A DNA stretch of 64,000 nucleotides from NCBI GenBank assembly GCA_011525745.1, contig WYBU01000068.1:62001-126000 (forward strand), in the 5' to 3' direction. Position numbers and translations under genes: made by a program. The notes below the pieces were generated by a model, which ran no database searches, was not told where the DNA came from, and saw only the letters and a program-made list of their open reading frames with translations. Below are positions 9,273 to 18,681 of this stretch, piece after piece (the first letter of the stretch is position 1; each line of letters opens with the position of its first letter). The DNA comes from Planctomycetaceae bacterium (GTDB taxonomy: Bacteria; Planctomycetota; Phycisphaerae; UBA1845; UTPLA1).

Positions 9273-10424
9273 ATGCAGAATCTCGTCAGCCGCGTAGCCA
9301 AGCACGTGCGGTTGCAGGTACAGAATCTGGGAGTGCCGGACGTACCCAGTCCGCCCTTCCTCATTCTGTTCATCAACTCGATCTGCAACATGAAGTGTGA
9401 GCACTGTTTCTACTGGCGGCAGCTCAACAGTCCCGACGATCTGACGTTCGACGAGCTGGTGAAACTGTCGAATGAACTGGGGCCGATCGAGAATCTCAAT
9501 CTCTCCGGCGGCGAGCCGTTCCTGCGCAAGGAATTCGGCGCCATCTGCCGGCAGTTCATTCGCTGCAACGGCGTCAAGGAAATCTACGTTCCCAGCAACG
9601 GCTACTACACCGAGAAAACGATCACGCAAATCCGCGAGTCGCTCAAAGAACCGGGCCTGCGGCTGTTTGCGATCGAGCTGTCGCTGGACGGCATGCCCGA
9701 ATTCCACGACACGTTCCGCGTCGCCCGCGACTCGTTCAAGAAGTCGATGGAGACCTACGACGCGCTGGCGAAGCTTCAGGACGAGGATCCGCGGCTGCAA
9801 ATCCACGCCATCTCGACCGCGACCGACAAGAACATGGACGAGATTCGCAAGCTCACCACGTTCCTGTACGACCGCTGCCCGCGCATGTCGCATCACAACC
9901 TGGCGCTGATCCGCGGCGATCGGAAAAATCCGTCGCTGCACGGGCCGAAGCTGCTCGAGTATCAGAAGCTCTACGAGTACGTGCAGCGTCTGTGGGCGCC
10001 GCGCGAGCAGAGTCGATACGGCAGCGTCGTCGAGCCGATGCTCCAGTGGGCCAAGGTGCGCACCGCTCAGCAGAAGCGCCAAGTCATCCCCTGCCGCGCC
10101 GGCGTGCTGTCGGCGGTCATCAACGCCAACGGCGACGTCGCCATGTGCGAGCAGCACGCGCCGCTCGGCAACCTGCGGCATCAGTCGTTCACCGAGATCT
10201 GGTGGTCGGAAAAGGCGCGGCGGCTGCGGGCGTCGATCGCGGCGAAAGAGTGCTACTGCACGAACGAAATTTTCATGTGGCCGAGCATCGTCTTTCAGCC
10301 GGCGCAGCTCGCCCGCGCCCTGATCGGCGCCAAGGTGTGGACCGCGCCGCCTCCGCTGGACGCCGACGAGCGAGCCGAATGGCGCGACGCCATCGGCTCA
10401 ATCCCGCTGCCGGTGTTTTCCTGA
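9273..10424 (+). CDS. Radical SAM protein with SPASM-like C-terminus
   Basis: A 383-residue radical SAM enzyme. The [4Fe-4S] motif CNMKCEHC uses C38, C42 and C45, followed by the GGEPF motif ([13 protein letters not shown]). The C-terminal half has [19 protein letters not shown] and a later CYC, which resemble auxiliary cluster ligands of SPASM/twitch proteins, and the [12 protein letters not shown] motif typical of that group. Such enzymes modify peptides, sugars or cofactors. In this locus a sugar or lipid-carrier substrate is plausible but unproven. The ATG at 9273 follows a GGGAG purine run. A possible -10 box TACAAT lies at 9091-9096. Confidence 0.88.
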   Translation: MQNLVSRVAKHVRLQVQNLGVPDVPSPPFLILFINSICNMKCEHCFYWRQLNSPDDLTFDELVKLSNELGPIENLNLSGGEPFLRKEFGAICRQFIRCNGVKEIYVPSNGYYTEKTITQIRESLKEPGLRLFAIELSLDGMPEFHDTFRVARDSFKKSMETYDALAKLQDEDPRLQIHAISTATDKNMDEIRKLTTFLYDRCPRMSHHNLALIRGDRKNPSLHGPKLLEYQKLYEYVQRLWAPREQSRYGSVVEPMLQWAKVRTAQQKRQVIPCRAGVLSAVINANGDVAMCEQHAPLGNLRHQSFTEIWWSEKARRLRASIAAKECYCTNEIFMWPSIVFQPAQLARALIGAKVWTAPPPLDADERAEWRDAIGSIPLPVFS

Positions 10425-10455
10425 GGCAGTCGCGTGACTGTCCCTTCAAAGCGGG

Positions 10456-10530
10456 TGGCATGGGCAAGCCCTCGCGAGGCACGATTATCGGAAAAACCAG
10501 GCCGTTCTCGCGCGGGGCTTGACCATGCCA
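10456..10530. repeat. Long inverted repeat, CAAGCCCTCGCG family, copy B
   Basis: The left arm TGGGCAAGCCCTCGCGAGG pairs with the right arm CTCGCGCGGGGCTTGACCA across about 26 bases. It belongs to the family with copies at 8163, 32651 and 37254, and lies between the radical SAM and methyltransferase genes. Confidence 0.75.
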
Positions 10531-10588
10531 ACCTTCATGTGATGGTGCAGGTCATTCGTGCGCGGTTCCCCGGCCCCCTGATTTTCCC

Positions 10589-11389
10589 ATGCGCCTCCTC
10601 GAACGCCGAAACGCGATTCAGAATCTGCTGTTTTTTATCCGCTGGAAGCTCTGGCTCGTGATTCTCTCCGCGCCCGGTCATCTGGCGTTCGCGCTGCGCG
10701 GCTGGGGCGATGCGCGGGCCGGCATCTGGCGGCGCCTGCGACTGGCCTGGCGACTGATTCGCATCCACCTGTCGCTTCAGTGCGCCCATTCGCCGATGGA
10801 GCTGCTCACGATTGTTGAGGAGGTGCTGCGCGTCCCGCCGTCGGTGGATGGCGTCGTCGTCGAATGCGGCTGCTATCTGGGCGGCAGCTCCGCAAAGCTC
10901 AGCCTGGCCGTCGAGCTGGCCGGCCGGCGACTGATCGTGTGCGACTCGTTCGAGGGCCTTCCCGAGACGTCGGCGGCCGACGATCTGCCGGGGGCCGATC
11001 CGTTCCGCCCCGGCGATTTCGCCGTGCGACTCGATCTGGTGCGCGAGAACGTCCGCCGCTGGGGCAGCCTGTCGGTCGTCGAGTTCGTCCCCGGCTGGTT
11101 CCAGGACACGCTGCCCCGACTGAACGGTCAGCGCATTGCGTGTGCGTTTCTCGACGTCGATTTGCAGGAGTCCATCCGCACCTGCATCGAGCACTTGTGG
11201 AAGGGCGTGCAGCCGGGATGCCGGGTCTTCGTGCACGACGCCGATCGACCGCCGGTCATCGAACCTTTCGAGGACGCGACCTGGTGGCAGAGGCGCTTCA
11301 ATACGCCGCCGCCGAGCTTCGTCGGCGCACGGCGCGGTCTCGGACCGCTGCGGCGACTGCTCGGCTTTGCGATTAAGGCCGAATCGTGA
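10589..11389 (+). CDS. TylF/MycF-like class I methyltransferase
   Basis: A 266-residue SAM-dependent methyltransferase related to macrocin O-methyltransferase. VVECGCYLGGSSAKLS is the SAM-binding glycine loop, IVCDSFEGLPE the second strand motif, and IACAFLDVDLQESIRTCIEHL includes the acidic metal-binding segment of the TylF family. The first ~60 residues are hydrophobic and basic and may attach it to the membrane. The likely role is O-methylation of a sugar of the glycan built here. Confidence 0.82.
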   Translation: MRLLERRNAIQNLLFFIRWKLWLVILSAPGHLAFALRGWGDARAGIWRRLRLAWRLIRIHLSLQCAHSPMELLTIVEEVLRVPPSVDGVVVECGCYLGGSSAKLSLAVELAGRRLIVCDSFEGLPETSAADDLPGADPFRPGDFAVRLDLVRENVRRWGSLSVVEFVPGWFQDTLPRLNGQRIACAFLDVDLQESIRTCIEHLWKGVQPGCRVFVHDADRPPVIEPFEDATWWQRRFNTPPPSFVGARRGLGPLRRLLGFAIKAES

Positions 11390-11465
11390 GGAGATGGGGG
11401 TTCCGCCCGGCCGCCGGCGGCTCGATCGCTGAAGCGCGGCGCACTTTTCGGACATCCTTCATCCC

Positions 11466-12800
11466 ATGCACCTGACGACGCTCACTCAGCGCCGCCGCAC
11501 GCTCCTGGCCAATCTCAGCGTCCTCACGATCGCAGAGGTGCTGTGCAAGATCGTCACGCTCGCCGCCTACGCCATACTGGCGCGGCGGCTGGGCACGGCC
11601 GCCTATGGTTACGTCGAGTTCACCGTCGCCGCTGCGATGTGCGCCGGCCTGGTCGTCGACCTGGGCTTCGGTCCATGGGGAGCGCGCGAAATCGCCCGCG
11701 CGCCGCACCGTGCCGAGGAGCTGATTTCCGAAGTCACGCTCGCGCGGCTGCTGTTCGCACTGTTGGCTTACGCCGGCCTCGCGGCCGTCGCCTGGACGAA
11801 GCAGCGCTGGTTCGGCGGCACACCGCTGCTGACGACGCTGCTCCTGGTCTTCGGCCTCAGCCTGCTGCTGATGCCGCTGCTGCTGCAATTCGCCTTTCAG
11901 GGGCTGGAGCGCATGTCCGCGGCGGCGTGGGCCAATATGACACGGCAGTTCGTCTTCGCGGCGTTCGCCGTACTGCTCGTCACACAGCCGGCCGACGTGT
12001 GGCGCGTCGGCCTGGCCGAGACGCTGGCCGTGCTGGCCGCCGGGGCGTTCTGCTTGTGGGCTTATCGCCGCGCGACGGGCGTTTCGCTACGCTTGCGCTG
12101 GCGGCTGTCGCGCGAGCTGTTCCGCGACGGCGTGCCGATCGGGCTGAGCCAGGTGTTCTGGTCGGTGCGGATGTTCGGCGCGACGGTGCTGCTGGGATTC
12201 GTCGCGGCCGACGCGGACGTGGGCGTGTTCGGCGGCGCGCATCGCATACTGATCGCGCTGCACACGTTCGTGTGGCTCTATTTCTTCAACCTGCTGCCCG
12301 CCCTGACGCGTTCGTGGCACGAGGCCGACGGTTCGTTTCGATCGCTGGTGGACGCCTCGTATCAGGGCGTGGCGTGGCTGGCGTGCGCCGCGGGGCTGAT
12401 CTGGGTGCTGATGGCGCCTTGGGTCATGCGCCGCCTGTACGGGGCCGAGTTCGTCGCGGGCGGCCGCGCGCTGCAATGGATGGCGGGCGTCTGCGTGCTG
12501 GCGGCGCTGAACGGCCATTATCGCTACGGTCTGTTCGCGGCCGGACGGCAGTTCGCGGAGATGTGCACCGCGGCGGGCGGCGCGGTTGTCGGCCTCGCCG
12601 CCGTGCCGCTGGGTTATCTGTGGTGCGGCGTCGAGGGCGCGGCGATGGGCCTGGTCGCGGCGGAAGTCGTGGTGTGGCTCGTGACGTGGCGATTGAGCGC
12701 GACGTCGCTCGACCTGACGCGCCACGGCCGGCTGCTGTGGCGTCCGGCGACGGCAACGGTGCTGCTGGGCGCGGGAGCGGCGTGGCTCTGGCGTTCGTGA
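11466..12800 (+). CDS. Polysaccharide flippase (Wzx/MVF-type, MOP superfamily)
   Basis: A 444-residue polytopic membrane protein with about 12 to 14 hydrophobic segments. The start NLSVLTIAEVLCKIVTLAAY and LGTAAYGYVEFTVAAAMCAG are characteristic of the oligosaccharide flippases that move undecaprenyl-linked repeat units across the inner membrane. Its position after the glycosyltransferases fits the Wzx step of a Wzy-type pathway. No clear Wzy polymerase is recognised, though one of the following polytopic proteins could fill that role. Confidence 0.87.
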   Translation: MHLTTLTQRRRTLLANLSVLTIAEVLCKIVTLAAYAILARRLGTAAYGYVEFTVAAAMCAGLVVDLGFGPWGAREIARAPHRAEELISEVTLARLLFALLAYAGLAAVAWTKQRWFGGTPLLTTLLLVFGLSLLLMPLLLQFAFQGLERMSAAAWANMTRQFVFAAFAVLLVTQPADVWRVGLAETLAVLAAGAFCLWAYRRATGVSLRLRWRLSRELFRDGVPIGLSQVFWSVRMFGATVLLGFVAADADVGVFGGAHRILIALHTFVWLYFFNLLPALTRSWHEADGSFRSLVDASYQGVAWLACAAGLIWVLMAPWVMRRLYGAEFVAGGRALQWMAGVCVLAALNGHYRYGLFAAGRQFAEMCTAAGGAVVGLAAVPLGYLWCGVEGAAMGLVAAEVVVWLVTWRLSATSLDLTRHGRLLWRPATATVLLGAGAAWLWRS

Positions 12801-12820
12801 GAACGTGTTTGAGAAGTCTG

Positions 12821-12846
12821 AACCGAACCGCGACCGTGAGGGAGCG
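12821..12846 (+). repeat. CGAACCGCGACCGTGAGGGA repeat copy
   Basis: A single exact copy of the core of the family found at 4663-4787. It begins 20 bases after the flippase stop, at the left edge of a gap (12801-13101) that also holds a ParD remnant. Confidence 0.85.
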
Positions 12847-12953
12847 ACAGGTTGTCGTCGATGGGAGCGATGCGTTTGAATGCGACTGTTCGCCTTGAAT
12901 CGGGCGTTTCAGCCACGTTCCAACGGCGAGCGTAGCGGCAAGGTATGGTATGT

Positions 12954-12965
12954 GACAATATTGTC
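12954..12965. promoter_or_regulatory. Perfect palindrome, probable ParD-type operator
   Basis: GACAATATTGTC is a perfect 12-bp palindrome that ends 14 bases before the ATG of the ParD-like remnant at 12980. ParD-type antitoxins are ribbon-helix-helix proteins that repress their own promoter through short palindromes in this position. It is inferred to be the surviving operator. Confidence 0.5.
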
Positions 12966-12979
12966 CAAAGAGTGCTCTG

Positions 12980-13105
12980 ATGGCGACAGTCGAGGAAATC
13001 AGCATGACGTTGCCGGCCGACATGCTGGTCATGATCGGTTCCGCAGTCGCGCGTGGCGACGTGATGCGTTTTAGTCGACGAGGGAAAGATTCCATTTCCG
13101 GGTGA
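12980..13105 (+). pseudogene. Truncated ParD-family antitoxin remnant
   Basis: A 41-codon frame. The first ~27 residues, MATVEEISMTLPADMLVMIG then SAVARGD, follow the ribbon-helix-helix start of type II ParD antitoxins (MxTVExIS, LPxxM, AVxxGxY). The family normally continues with a serine-rich turn and a second helix to ~80 residues. Here the homology stops after GD and the frame ends with an unrelated basic tail. No ParE toxin follows; the next frame is a membrane protein whose GTG overlaps this stop. A palindromic operator remains upstream. Interpreted as a toxin-antitoxin relic broken by rearrangement. Confidence 0.55.
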
Positions 13106-14742
13106 ACCAAGACACCGCCGTAGTCGAATCGCGCGTGGGACACCATTCGTTCATTCAAACGCGTTGCGTGTCGGAACGCCGAAAACTTTCGAACGCCTTG
13201 TTGCCCACCTGGCCACATACAGTTCGCGGCACATCCGTGCGTCTGTTCCTGACGTGCTGGCTCATCTTCGCCGCGCACTTTGCCACGAACACGGTGCGCG
13301 AAATCTTCCCGGCGCTGACGCTGGGCGACAAGCGGTCGTTCGACGTGTCGGAATACGTCGGGTTTCATCCCGATCTGTTCGAAATGCCCGGGCGCGGTGC
13401 GTTCATCAACAACAACCCCGGGGCGTCGATCATCGGCGCCGTCCCCTACGTCCTGATGCGGCCGATCATCGACGCCGTGCAGCGGCGCGTGCTTGCGAAA
13501 CGGCAGTCGGCCGGCGCAGCGCCGCCTGAATTCGACTCGCCCTTTCCGTTGCGGCGCGAGTTCTTCCGCAAAAGCTGGCAGCGCGGCTACGACGTCAAAT
13601 TCGGCCTGGCCGCCGCGGTCATGCAGGCGCTGGCAATGGCGCCGCTGTCGGCCGCGAGCGTCGTGCTGATGTTCCACGTGCTGCGGCATCGCGCGGCATC
13701 GATTCGCGCCGCGACGTGGCTGGCACTGCTGTACGCCTTCGCGACGCCGGTATTCTTCCGCACCGCGCAGCTCAATCAAAACCTGCTCGTGTGCCACTGC
13801 GCGTTCGCGGCATTCGCGCTGTTGTGGCGGCCGTGGGACGATCCGGCCGTGCCGCGCCCGCCGCGCTACTTCTGGGCCGGACTGCTGTGCGGCTGGTCGG
13901 TCGTGTGCGATTACAGCGGCGTGGTGGTGGTGGCCGTGCTCGGCATCTATGGCTTGGTGCGCCGCGCGTCGCTGCCGACCGAGGCCCGCAGGCCGGGCGA
14001 TGCTCTGCGATTCCTGGCCGGATTGTCGATCGCGGCGGCCGTCCTTGCGGGCTATCAGTGGGCCTGTTTCGGACACCCGTTGTACCCGGCGCAGCATTAC
14101 ATGCCGCCGCCGAATCATCCCTACAAGGCGGGCATGACGCTGCCCGATCCGATTCTGTTCTGGCGCAACGCCTTCGGCTATCAATACGGCTTGTTCACCT
14201 CGGCGCCGCTGCTGTTGTTGGCGTTCGCGGCGCGGCCGGCCGCACGCGGCCAACCGGCGTCGCAGGCGGGCGCAGGCGATCGCGCGGGGGCATCCCTGCT
14301 GCCACGACGCGAGTGGACCGTGTGCGTGGCGTTCACGCTGCTGTTCCTGCTGTTCTGCTGCACGAATCAGTACGGCTACATGCAGTTCAACACCGGCGTG
14401 CGCCATCAGGTTCCGGTGACGCCGTTCGTGTTCCTGATCGCGGCGGGAGTGCTGCTGCGGATGCCGCGCTCCGCGGCGGTCGTGGTCGGCGTCGTTGTCG
14501 CGTGGTGGATGTGGCAGTTGACGCAATATCGCGACGTCGAGCCGGGCTGGGGCATTTTCACGGCCATCGGCGAGGCCGTGTCGCGCGGCTTTGAGCCGTT
14601 CTGGATGCGGACCGTCAGGCAAATGGGGCCGCAGTTTCCTGAATTTGTGTCGAATTGGATCGGCAAATCTGCGCTGCTGCTGGCTCTGGCGGCGGCCGTG
14701 GCGTGCACCTGGCGCGTCGGTCGGGCGAGGGCGCCGCAATGA
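13102..14742 (+). CDS. Polytopic membrane protein, GT39-like
   Basis: A protein of up to 546 residues with about ten hydrophobic segments. Near the N-terminus is a periplasmic-type loop with YVGFHPDLFEMPGRGAFINN and NNPGASIIGAVPY, recalling the acidic first loop of GT-C enzymes. I recognise no named family. The GTG at 13102 overlaps the ParD remnant's stop; the GTG at 13237, just before the first helix (VRLFLTCWLIFAAHF), is an equally good start. The end overlaps the next gene in an ATGA arrangement, so they are translationally coupled. A role in lipid-linked sugar transfer or polymerisation is inferred only. Confidence 0.7.
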   Translation: MNQDTAVVESRVGHHSFIQTRCVSERRKLSNALLPTWPHTVRGTSVRLFLTCWLIFAAHFATNTVREIFPALTLGDKRSFDVSEYVGFHPDLFEMPGRGAFINNNPGASIIGAVPYVLMRPIIDAVQRRVLAKRQSAGAAPPEFDSPFPLRREFFRKSWQRGYDVKFGLAAAVMQALAMAPLSAASVVLMFHVLRHRAASIRAATWLALLYAFATPVFFRTAQLNQNLLVCHCAFAAFALLWRPWDDPAVPRPPRYFWAGLLCGWSVVCDYSGVVVVAVLGIYGLVRRASLPTEARRPGDALRFLAGLSIAAAVLAGYQWACFGHPLYPAQHYMPPPNHPYKAGMTLPDPILFWRNAFGYQYGLFTSAPLLLLAFAARPAARGQPASQAGAGDRAGASLLPRREWTVCVAFTLLFLLFCCTNQYGYMQFNTGVRHQVPVTPFVFLIAAGVLLRMPRSAAVVVGVVVAWWMWQLTQYRDVEPGWGIFTAIGEAVSRGFEPFWMRTVRQMGPQFPEFVSNWIGKSALLLALAAAVACTWRVGRARAPQ

Positions 14743-16547
14743 CGGCGCCGGAAACTTCGATCGGCTCGGGCATGATGGGGCGCCGATGGGGCGACCTCGC
14801 CGCGGTGCTGATCGCTTCGTTTGTCTGCATCACGCTGGTCCTGGCCATTCACGCGACGAATCCGCGCACGCTCGTGTCGACGCACGGCCTGCTGCACGCC
14901 GCGATCATTCAGCAATGCGATCGTGGCGTTCCGCCCGAGAACCCCTTCTTCACCGGCCGACCGGTGTGTTATTACTGGTTTATCCACTGGATGGCGGCGG
15001 GGTACGCTCGGCTGACCGGGCTGGATCCGTTTCACGCGTTCGAGCATCTGATCGTCGCGTCCTTCGTGCCGTTGTTTGCATTCGCGGTGCGGCTGGGGCG
15101 ACGGCTGCTGAACAGCGCGGCGGCGGGGCTGTGCATCGCATGGCTTGCCCTGGTCGGCGCGAATCCGCTCGGGCCGCTGGTGTACCTGTATCGTTGCTGG
15201 TCGCGCGGCCAGTCGCTGCTCGACAACGCGCCCGATGCTCCGTTCGGCCCCTACATGTACGACAGCGCCCAGGTCGGAGCGCGATTGTACGGACCGAATC
15301 TGCCGTTCTTCATCCACATTACGTCCCGCCCGATCGCCTTGGCGATGCTGCTCGGAATGGCTTCCTGCTGCCTGAGCTTGATGGCGCGGTCAGGTTCGTC
15401 AAACGGGGATGCGGCGTCGAGGAGCGAAAGGCATTTTTCGACATCGGTGATCGGGCTCGCGCTGCTCACCACCCTGTGCACGGCTGTCAATCCACTCATC
15501 GGCCTGGCGTCGGCCGCCGCGCTGGGCGCGGGCTTGATCGGCGCGTCGCTTTGGCGACGAATTGCCCCGGACGACGCATGTCGCCCGCGAGTCCTGCCGT
15601 TGCTGATCGCGCTGTCGCTGGGCGTGGCGCTGGCGGTCCCGACGTTCCTGACGATGCTGCAACACGCACACGGCGGCGCGCGGTTTGTTCTGTTCTCGGG
15701 CGTCGGCTTCATGTACGGATCTGCGGTCGCCATTTGCGGCGGACCGTTGCTGGTCGCGGCACTGATCGGCCTGCGTCGCTTCGCGCCTTCGCATCGGCCC
15801 TTCGTCGGGATGATGTTGCTCGCGGCGTGCGCGCTGCTGACGCTGTCGATGGTTTTCCAACTCCCCGTCGAGAACAATCACAACTTCTTCAACGCCGCCA
15901 TGGTCTTCCTGGCCGTGCCGGCGGCCGGACTTGTCATGCCGCCGTCGAAGGAAGCAAGCGGTTCGCCTGTCGGTGCGCGTGTCGCGTCGCCGCCCCGGAT
16001 TCTGTGGCTGGCCGCGTGCTGTCTGCCGGCGGCGCTGCTGATCGTGCGGTCCTATTCCGGTCGCGCCCCGATCGACGCAGACTTTGCCGGCGAGCGCATC
16101 GTGCGAACGCCGGGGGACTCCGATCTCGCGCGCCTCTATGAGTGGATCGACGCCAACACCGAATCCAACGCCGTTTTCATCACCGATCCGCGCCGCAAGA
16201 TCGCCGTCGAAGGGAACATGCAGGAGTTCCCCGCCATGACGCGCCGCGTGCTGTTCATCGGTAACGACGGCTACATGACCGATCCCTATCCCGACGCCGC
16301 GCAGCGCCGCCGCATCGCCACGCGCCTGCTGTCCGGCGAAAGGCTGCTGCCCGAGGACGACGCCGCGCTCGCGGAGCTTACCCAGCCGGTTTACGTGGTC
16401 CTGCAATCCGACAATGACTCGTCGGGCGCAAGTCTGATATCACAGCGGCTGGGACCGGCGCGATTCCGCGCCGCGACCGTTTTCGTGTGGCAGTGGAGAG
16501 CGGCCGCACGCGACAAGGTGGAGGGGAATCGCGCGCAGCCGAATTGA
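14739..16547 (+). CDS. Polytopic membrane protein with C-terminal soluble domain
   Basis: A 602-residue protein starting at the ATG that overlaps the previous stop (ATGA). It has about ten hydrophobic segments, then a soluble C-terminus with LYEWIDANTESNAVFITDPR, a segment often seen after GT-C-like membrane domains. The first loop contains GVPPENPFFTGRPVCYYWF, which resembles the PENPFxxGxxxxYYW loop of DUF2298-type proteins. It probably uses a polyprenyl-linked sugar. An alternative is the Wzy-like polymerase of the locus. The family assignment is tentative. Confidence 0.7.
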   Translation: MTAPETSIGSGMMGRRWGDLAAVLIASFVCITLVLAIHATNPRTLVSTHGLLHAAIIQQCDRGVPPENPFFTGRPVCYYWFIHWMAAGYARLTGLDPFHAFEHLIVASFVPLFAFAVRLGRRLLNSAAAGLCIAWLALVGANPLGPLVYLYRCWSRGQSLLDNAPDAPFGPYMYDSAQVGARLYGPNLPFFIHITSRPIALAMLLGMASCCLSLMARSGSSNGDAASRSERHFSTSVIGLALLTTLCTAVNPLIGLASAAALGAGLIGASLWRRIAPDDACRPRVLPLLIALSLGVALAVPTFLTMLQHAHGGARFVLFSGVGFMYGSAVAICGGPLLVAALIGLRRFAPSHRPFVGMMLLAACALLTLSMVFQLPVENNHNFFNAAMVFLAVPAAGLVMPPSKEASGSPVGARVASPPRILWLAACCLPAALLIVRSYSGRAPIDADFAGERIVRTPGDSDLARLYEWIDANTESNAVFITDPRRKIAVEGNMQEFPAMTRRVLFIGNDGYMTDPYPDAAQRRRIATRLLSGERLLPEDDAALAELTQPVYVVLQSDNDSSGASLISQRLGPARFRAATVFVWQWRAAARDKVEGNRAQPN

Positions 16548-16609
16548 ACACGCGTGGCATACTTCCGACTCAAGGTACGTCGACGCGAAACTATGACAAG
16601 GGGCGAGCC

Positions 16610-18676
16610 ATGCAAACGAGTGCGTACTCCGACGGCGCTGACGGCAGCGCGGCGCTCCGCGCCACGTGGCCGGGCGTAGTCGTTTCCAGTGCCCTGCTCG
16701 GCCTTGCAGGAGGCGCCGTCTATGCACTATGCGAAGTCGCGTTCGTCGCAACCGACGCCGATCTTTACTTCCCGGTCGCCTCGGTGGCCATTTACGGCAT
16801 CCTGGTGTTGTTCCTGTCCGTTCCGCTTGGCCTGATCGTGTGGGGGGGCGCATCGTTACTGGGTTGGCGGTTGAGCGCCCGGCAACAGTGGGCCGTTCAC
16901 GCCGCTCTGCTGCTGCAGCTCTTGCTCGTGCTTCTCTTGCGTCCGATGCTCGTTCTGCTGCTGGCGCCCGTCCCCTGGCTGACCTGTGCCTGGCTGGCTA
17001 ATCGTCGCGCTTTGAACGACATGCGTTGGGCCTGGAGCCTCTGCGCAATCGCAACCGCCGCCTGCCTGCTGGCGGCCGACGTGCTGGGCTGGAAGCGCTC
17101 GACGGGCGGGGGCGTGACGGACGAATTTGGCGCAGCCTTGACGGCCGTTGCCGTGTTCACGGTCGCCGTACTTCTGGTCCGACTTCTGAAACGCGGCACG
17201 CTGGCGGTATCGACGGCACTGGTTGTCGTCGTCGCGGTCGGCAGCGCGTGGTCGTGGCGGCCGTTCGGCCAGATAAATACACCCGCGCCATCGCTCATGC
17301 GTCCGAACATCGTGCTGATCGTGCTGGACACGATGCGGCGCGATGTGTTGGGGTGTTACGGCGGACCGCCCGGGCTGACATCCTGTCTCGACCAACTGGC
17401 TCGCGAGTCGGCGGTGTATGACGACGCCTATTCACCGGCGGCGTGGACGCTGCCCGCACACGCTTCGTTGATCACGGGACTGTTTCCGCGAACACACGGC
17501 TGTCGCGCCGACATCCATCACTGGATCGATGAAGAGATGATCACGCTGCCGGAGATGCTCCAGCGGCACGGCTATCAGACTGCGGCGATCTGCTCCAACG
17601 CGGTCCTCGACGGCGCAAACTTCGAGCAGGGATTCGAGCGCTTCGAATGCGTCGACGTTCCCATGGGCCTCGAGCACATGCGGATCACTCGGTTGCTGCA
17701 ATTGCTCGGATTGCCCGACGGTTGGATCGACAAGGGATCGGTTCGTTCGACGTGCGAACTCGTGAACTGGCTGGATCATGAACGCGACCGCGAGCGACCC
17801 TTCTTTCTATTCGTGAATCTGTTGGAGCCTCATCAGCCCTATCTGGCGCCGCTGCGACATCGCGCTGCCGTGATCGACAACATCGCCGACCTGAGCGCGG
17901 CCTCCTGGCTGGGTGCTAACCAGTACGAATCAACCGAGTGGGACATTCGGCGTGTCGGGCCGGGCCGTAATTCCGAACTGGCGCGAAAGATGTACGAAGC
18001 CGAGGTGCGCTATCAGGACGATGCGCTGGCGGAGTTGATTGAGGACCTGTCCGCCAGAGTCGAACTGGATCAGACGCTGCTGATTGTCACGGCCGATCAT
18101 GGAGAAAGTCTCGGCGAGAATGGACGCTGGGGGCATCTGTTCGTTGTGAATGACGCTGTGTTGCGCGTACCGTTGCTGATTCGGTTTCCGTCGCGTTTTC
18201 CGGCCGGTTCGCGCATCACTGGAATCTGCCATCTGACCGATATCGTGCCGACGATATTCGACGTTTTGAACGAGCCTTGCCCGCAAGATTCGCTGCCGGG
18301 CCGAAGCCTGGCGCCGGACGAATTCCGCGGCGCTGAGTACGCGTACAGCGAGTGGACGCCCGGCGCAATGGTCCGTCGCGTCACGCCGCGCGCCTTCCGA
18401 AAGTCGCAGCTCTCGAATCTGCGCGTGTTGAGAGGTACGCGATTCAAGCTCGTCTGGTCATCCGGCGGCGATCATCAGCTCTTCGATCTCCAGTCCGATC
18501 CAGCCGAGTCGCACAACCTGTACCGCGTCAACGAAGAGATCTCCCGCTCGATGGAATTCGCCATGGAAAAGTTACGCGACGCCTTGCCTCAGTATTCGAT
18601 TCGCGAAAACGCCCCTTCGGCGCCGCTTGATGATCGACACGAGTTGCGCCTGAAGCACCTCGGATATATTCACTGA
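16610..18676 (+). CDS. Membrane-anchored sulfatase-fold hydrolase/transferase, Thr variant (1)
   Basis: A 688-residue protein. Residues 1-230 carry five or six transmembrane helices. The alkaline phosphatase/sulfatase domain starts at about 232 with NIVLIVLDTMRRDVLGCYGG. At the nucleophile position the motif is AAWTLPAHASLITG with Thr280 where classical sulfatases have the formylglycine Cys or Ser. TADHGESLGENG gives the metal-binding DH pair. A Thr nucleophile is the arrangement used by LtaS/EptA-type phospho-group transferases, so phosphoglycerol or phosphoethanolamine transfer is possible. The ATG at 16610 follows AAGGGGCGAG. A close paralogue starts six bases downstream of its stop. Confidence 0.82.
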   Translation: MQTSAYSDGADGSAALRATWPGVVVSSALLGLAGGAVYALCEVAFVATDADLYFPVASVAIYGILVLFLSVPLGLIVWGGASLLGWRLSARQQWAVHAALLLQLLLVLLLRPMLVLLLAPVPWLTCAWLANRRALNDMRWAWSLCAIATAACLLAADVLGWKRSTGGGVTDEFGAALTAVAVFTVAVLLVRLLKRGTLAVSTALVVVVAVGSAWSWRPFGQINTPAPSLMRPNIVLIVLDTMRRDVLGCYGGPPGLTSCLDQLARESAVYDDAYSPAAWTLPAHASLITGLFPRTHGCRADIHHWIDEEMITLPEMLQRHGYQTAAICSNAVLDGANFEQGFERFECVDVPMGLEHMRITRLLQLLGLPDGWIDKGSVRSTCELVNWLDHERDRERPFFLFVNLLEPHQPYLAPLRHRAAVIDNIADLSAASWLGANQYESTEWDIRRVGPGRNSELARKMYEAEVRYQDDALAELIEDLSARVELDQTLLIVTADHGESLGENGRWGHLFVVNDAVLRVPLLIRFPSRFPAGSRITGICHLTDIVPTIFDVLNEPCPQDSLPGRSLAPDEFRGAEYAYSEWTPGAMVRRVTPRAFRKSQLSNLRVLRGTRFKLVWSSGGDHQLFDLQSDPAESHNLYRVNEEISRSMEFAMEKLRDALPQYSIRENAPSAPLDDRHELRLKHLGYIH

Positions 18677-18681
18677 ACAAA

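Noticed and set aside
12424..14739. 771-residue open frame on the minus strand
   Set aside because: It is antisense to two membrane protein genes, rich in Arg and His with no fold-like pattern; typical of high-GC shadow frames.
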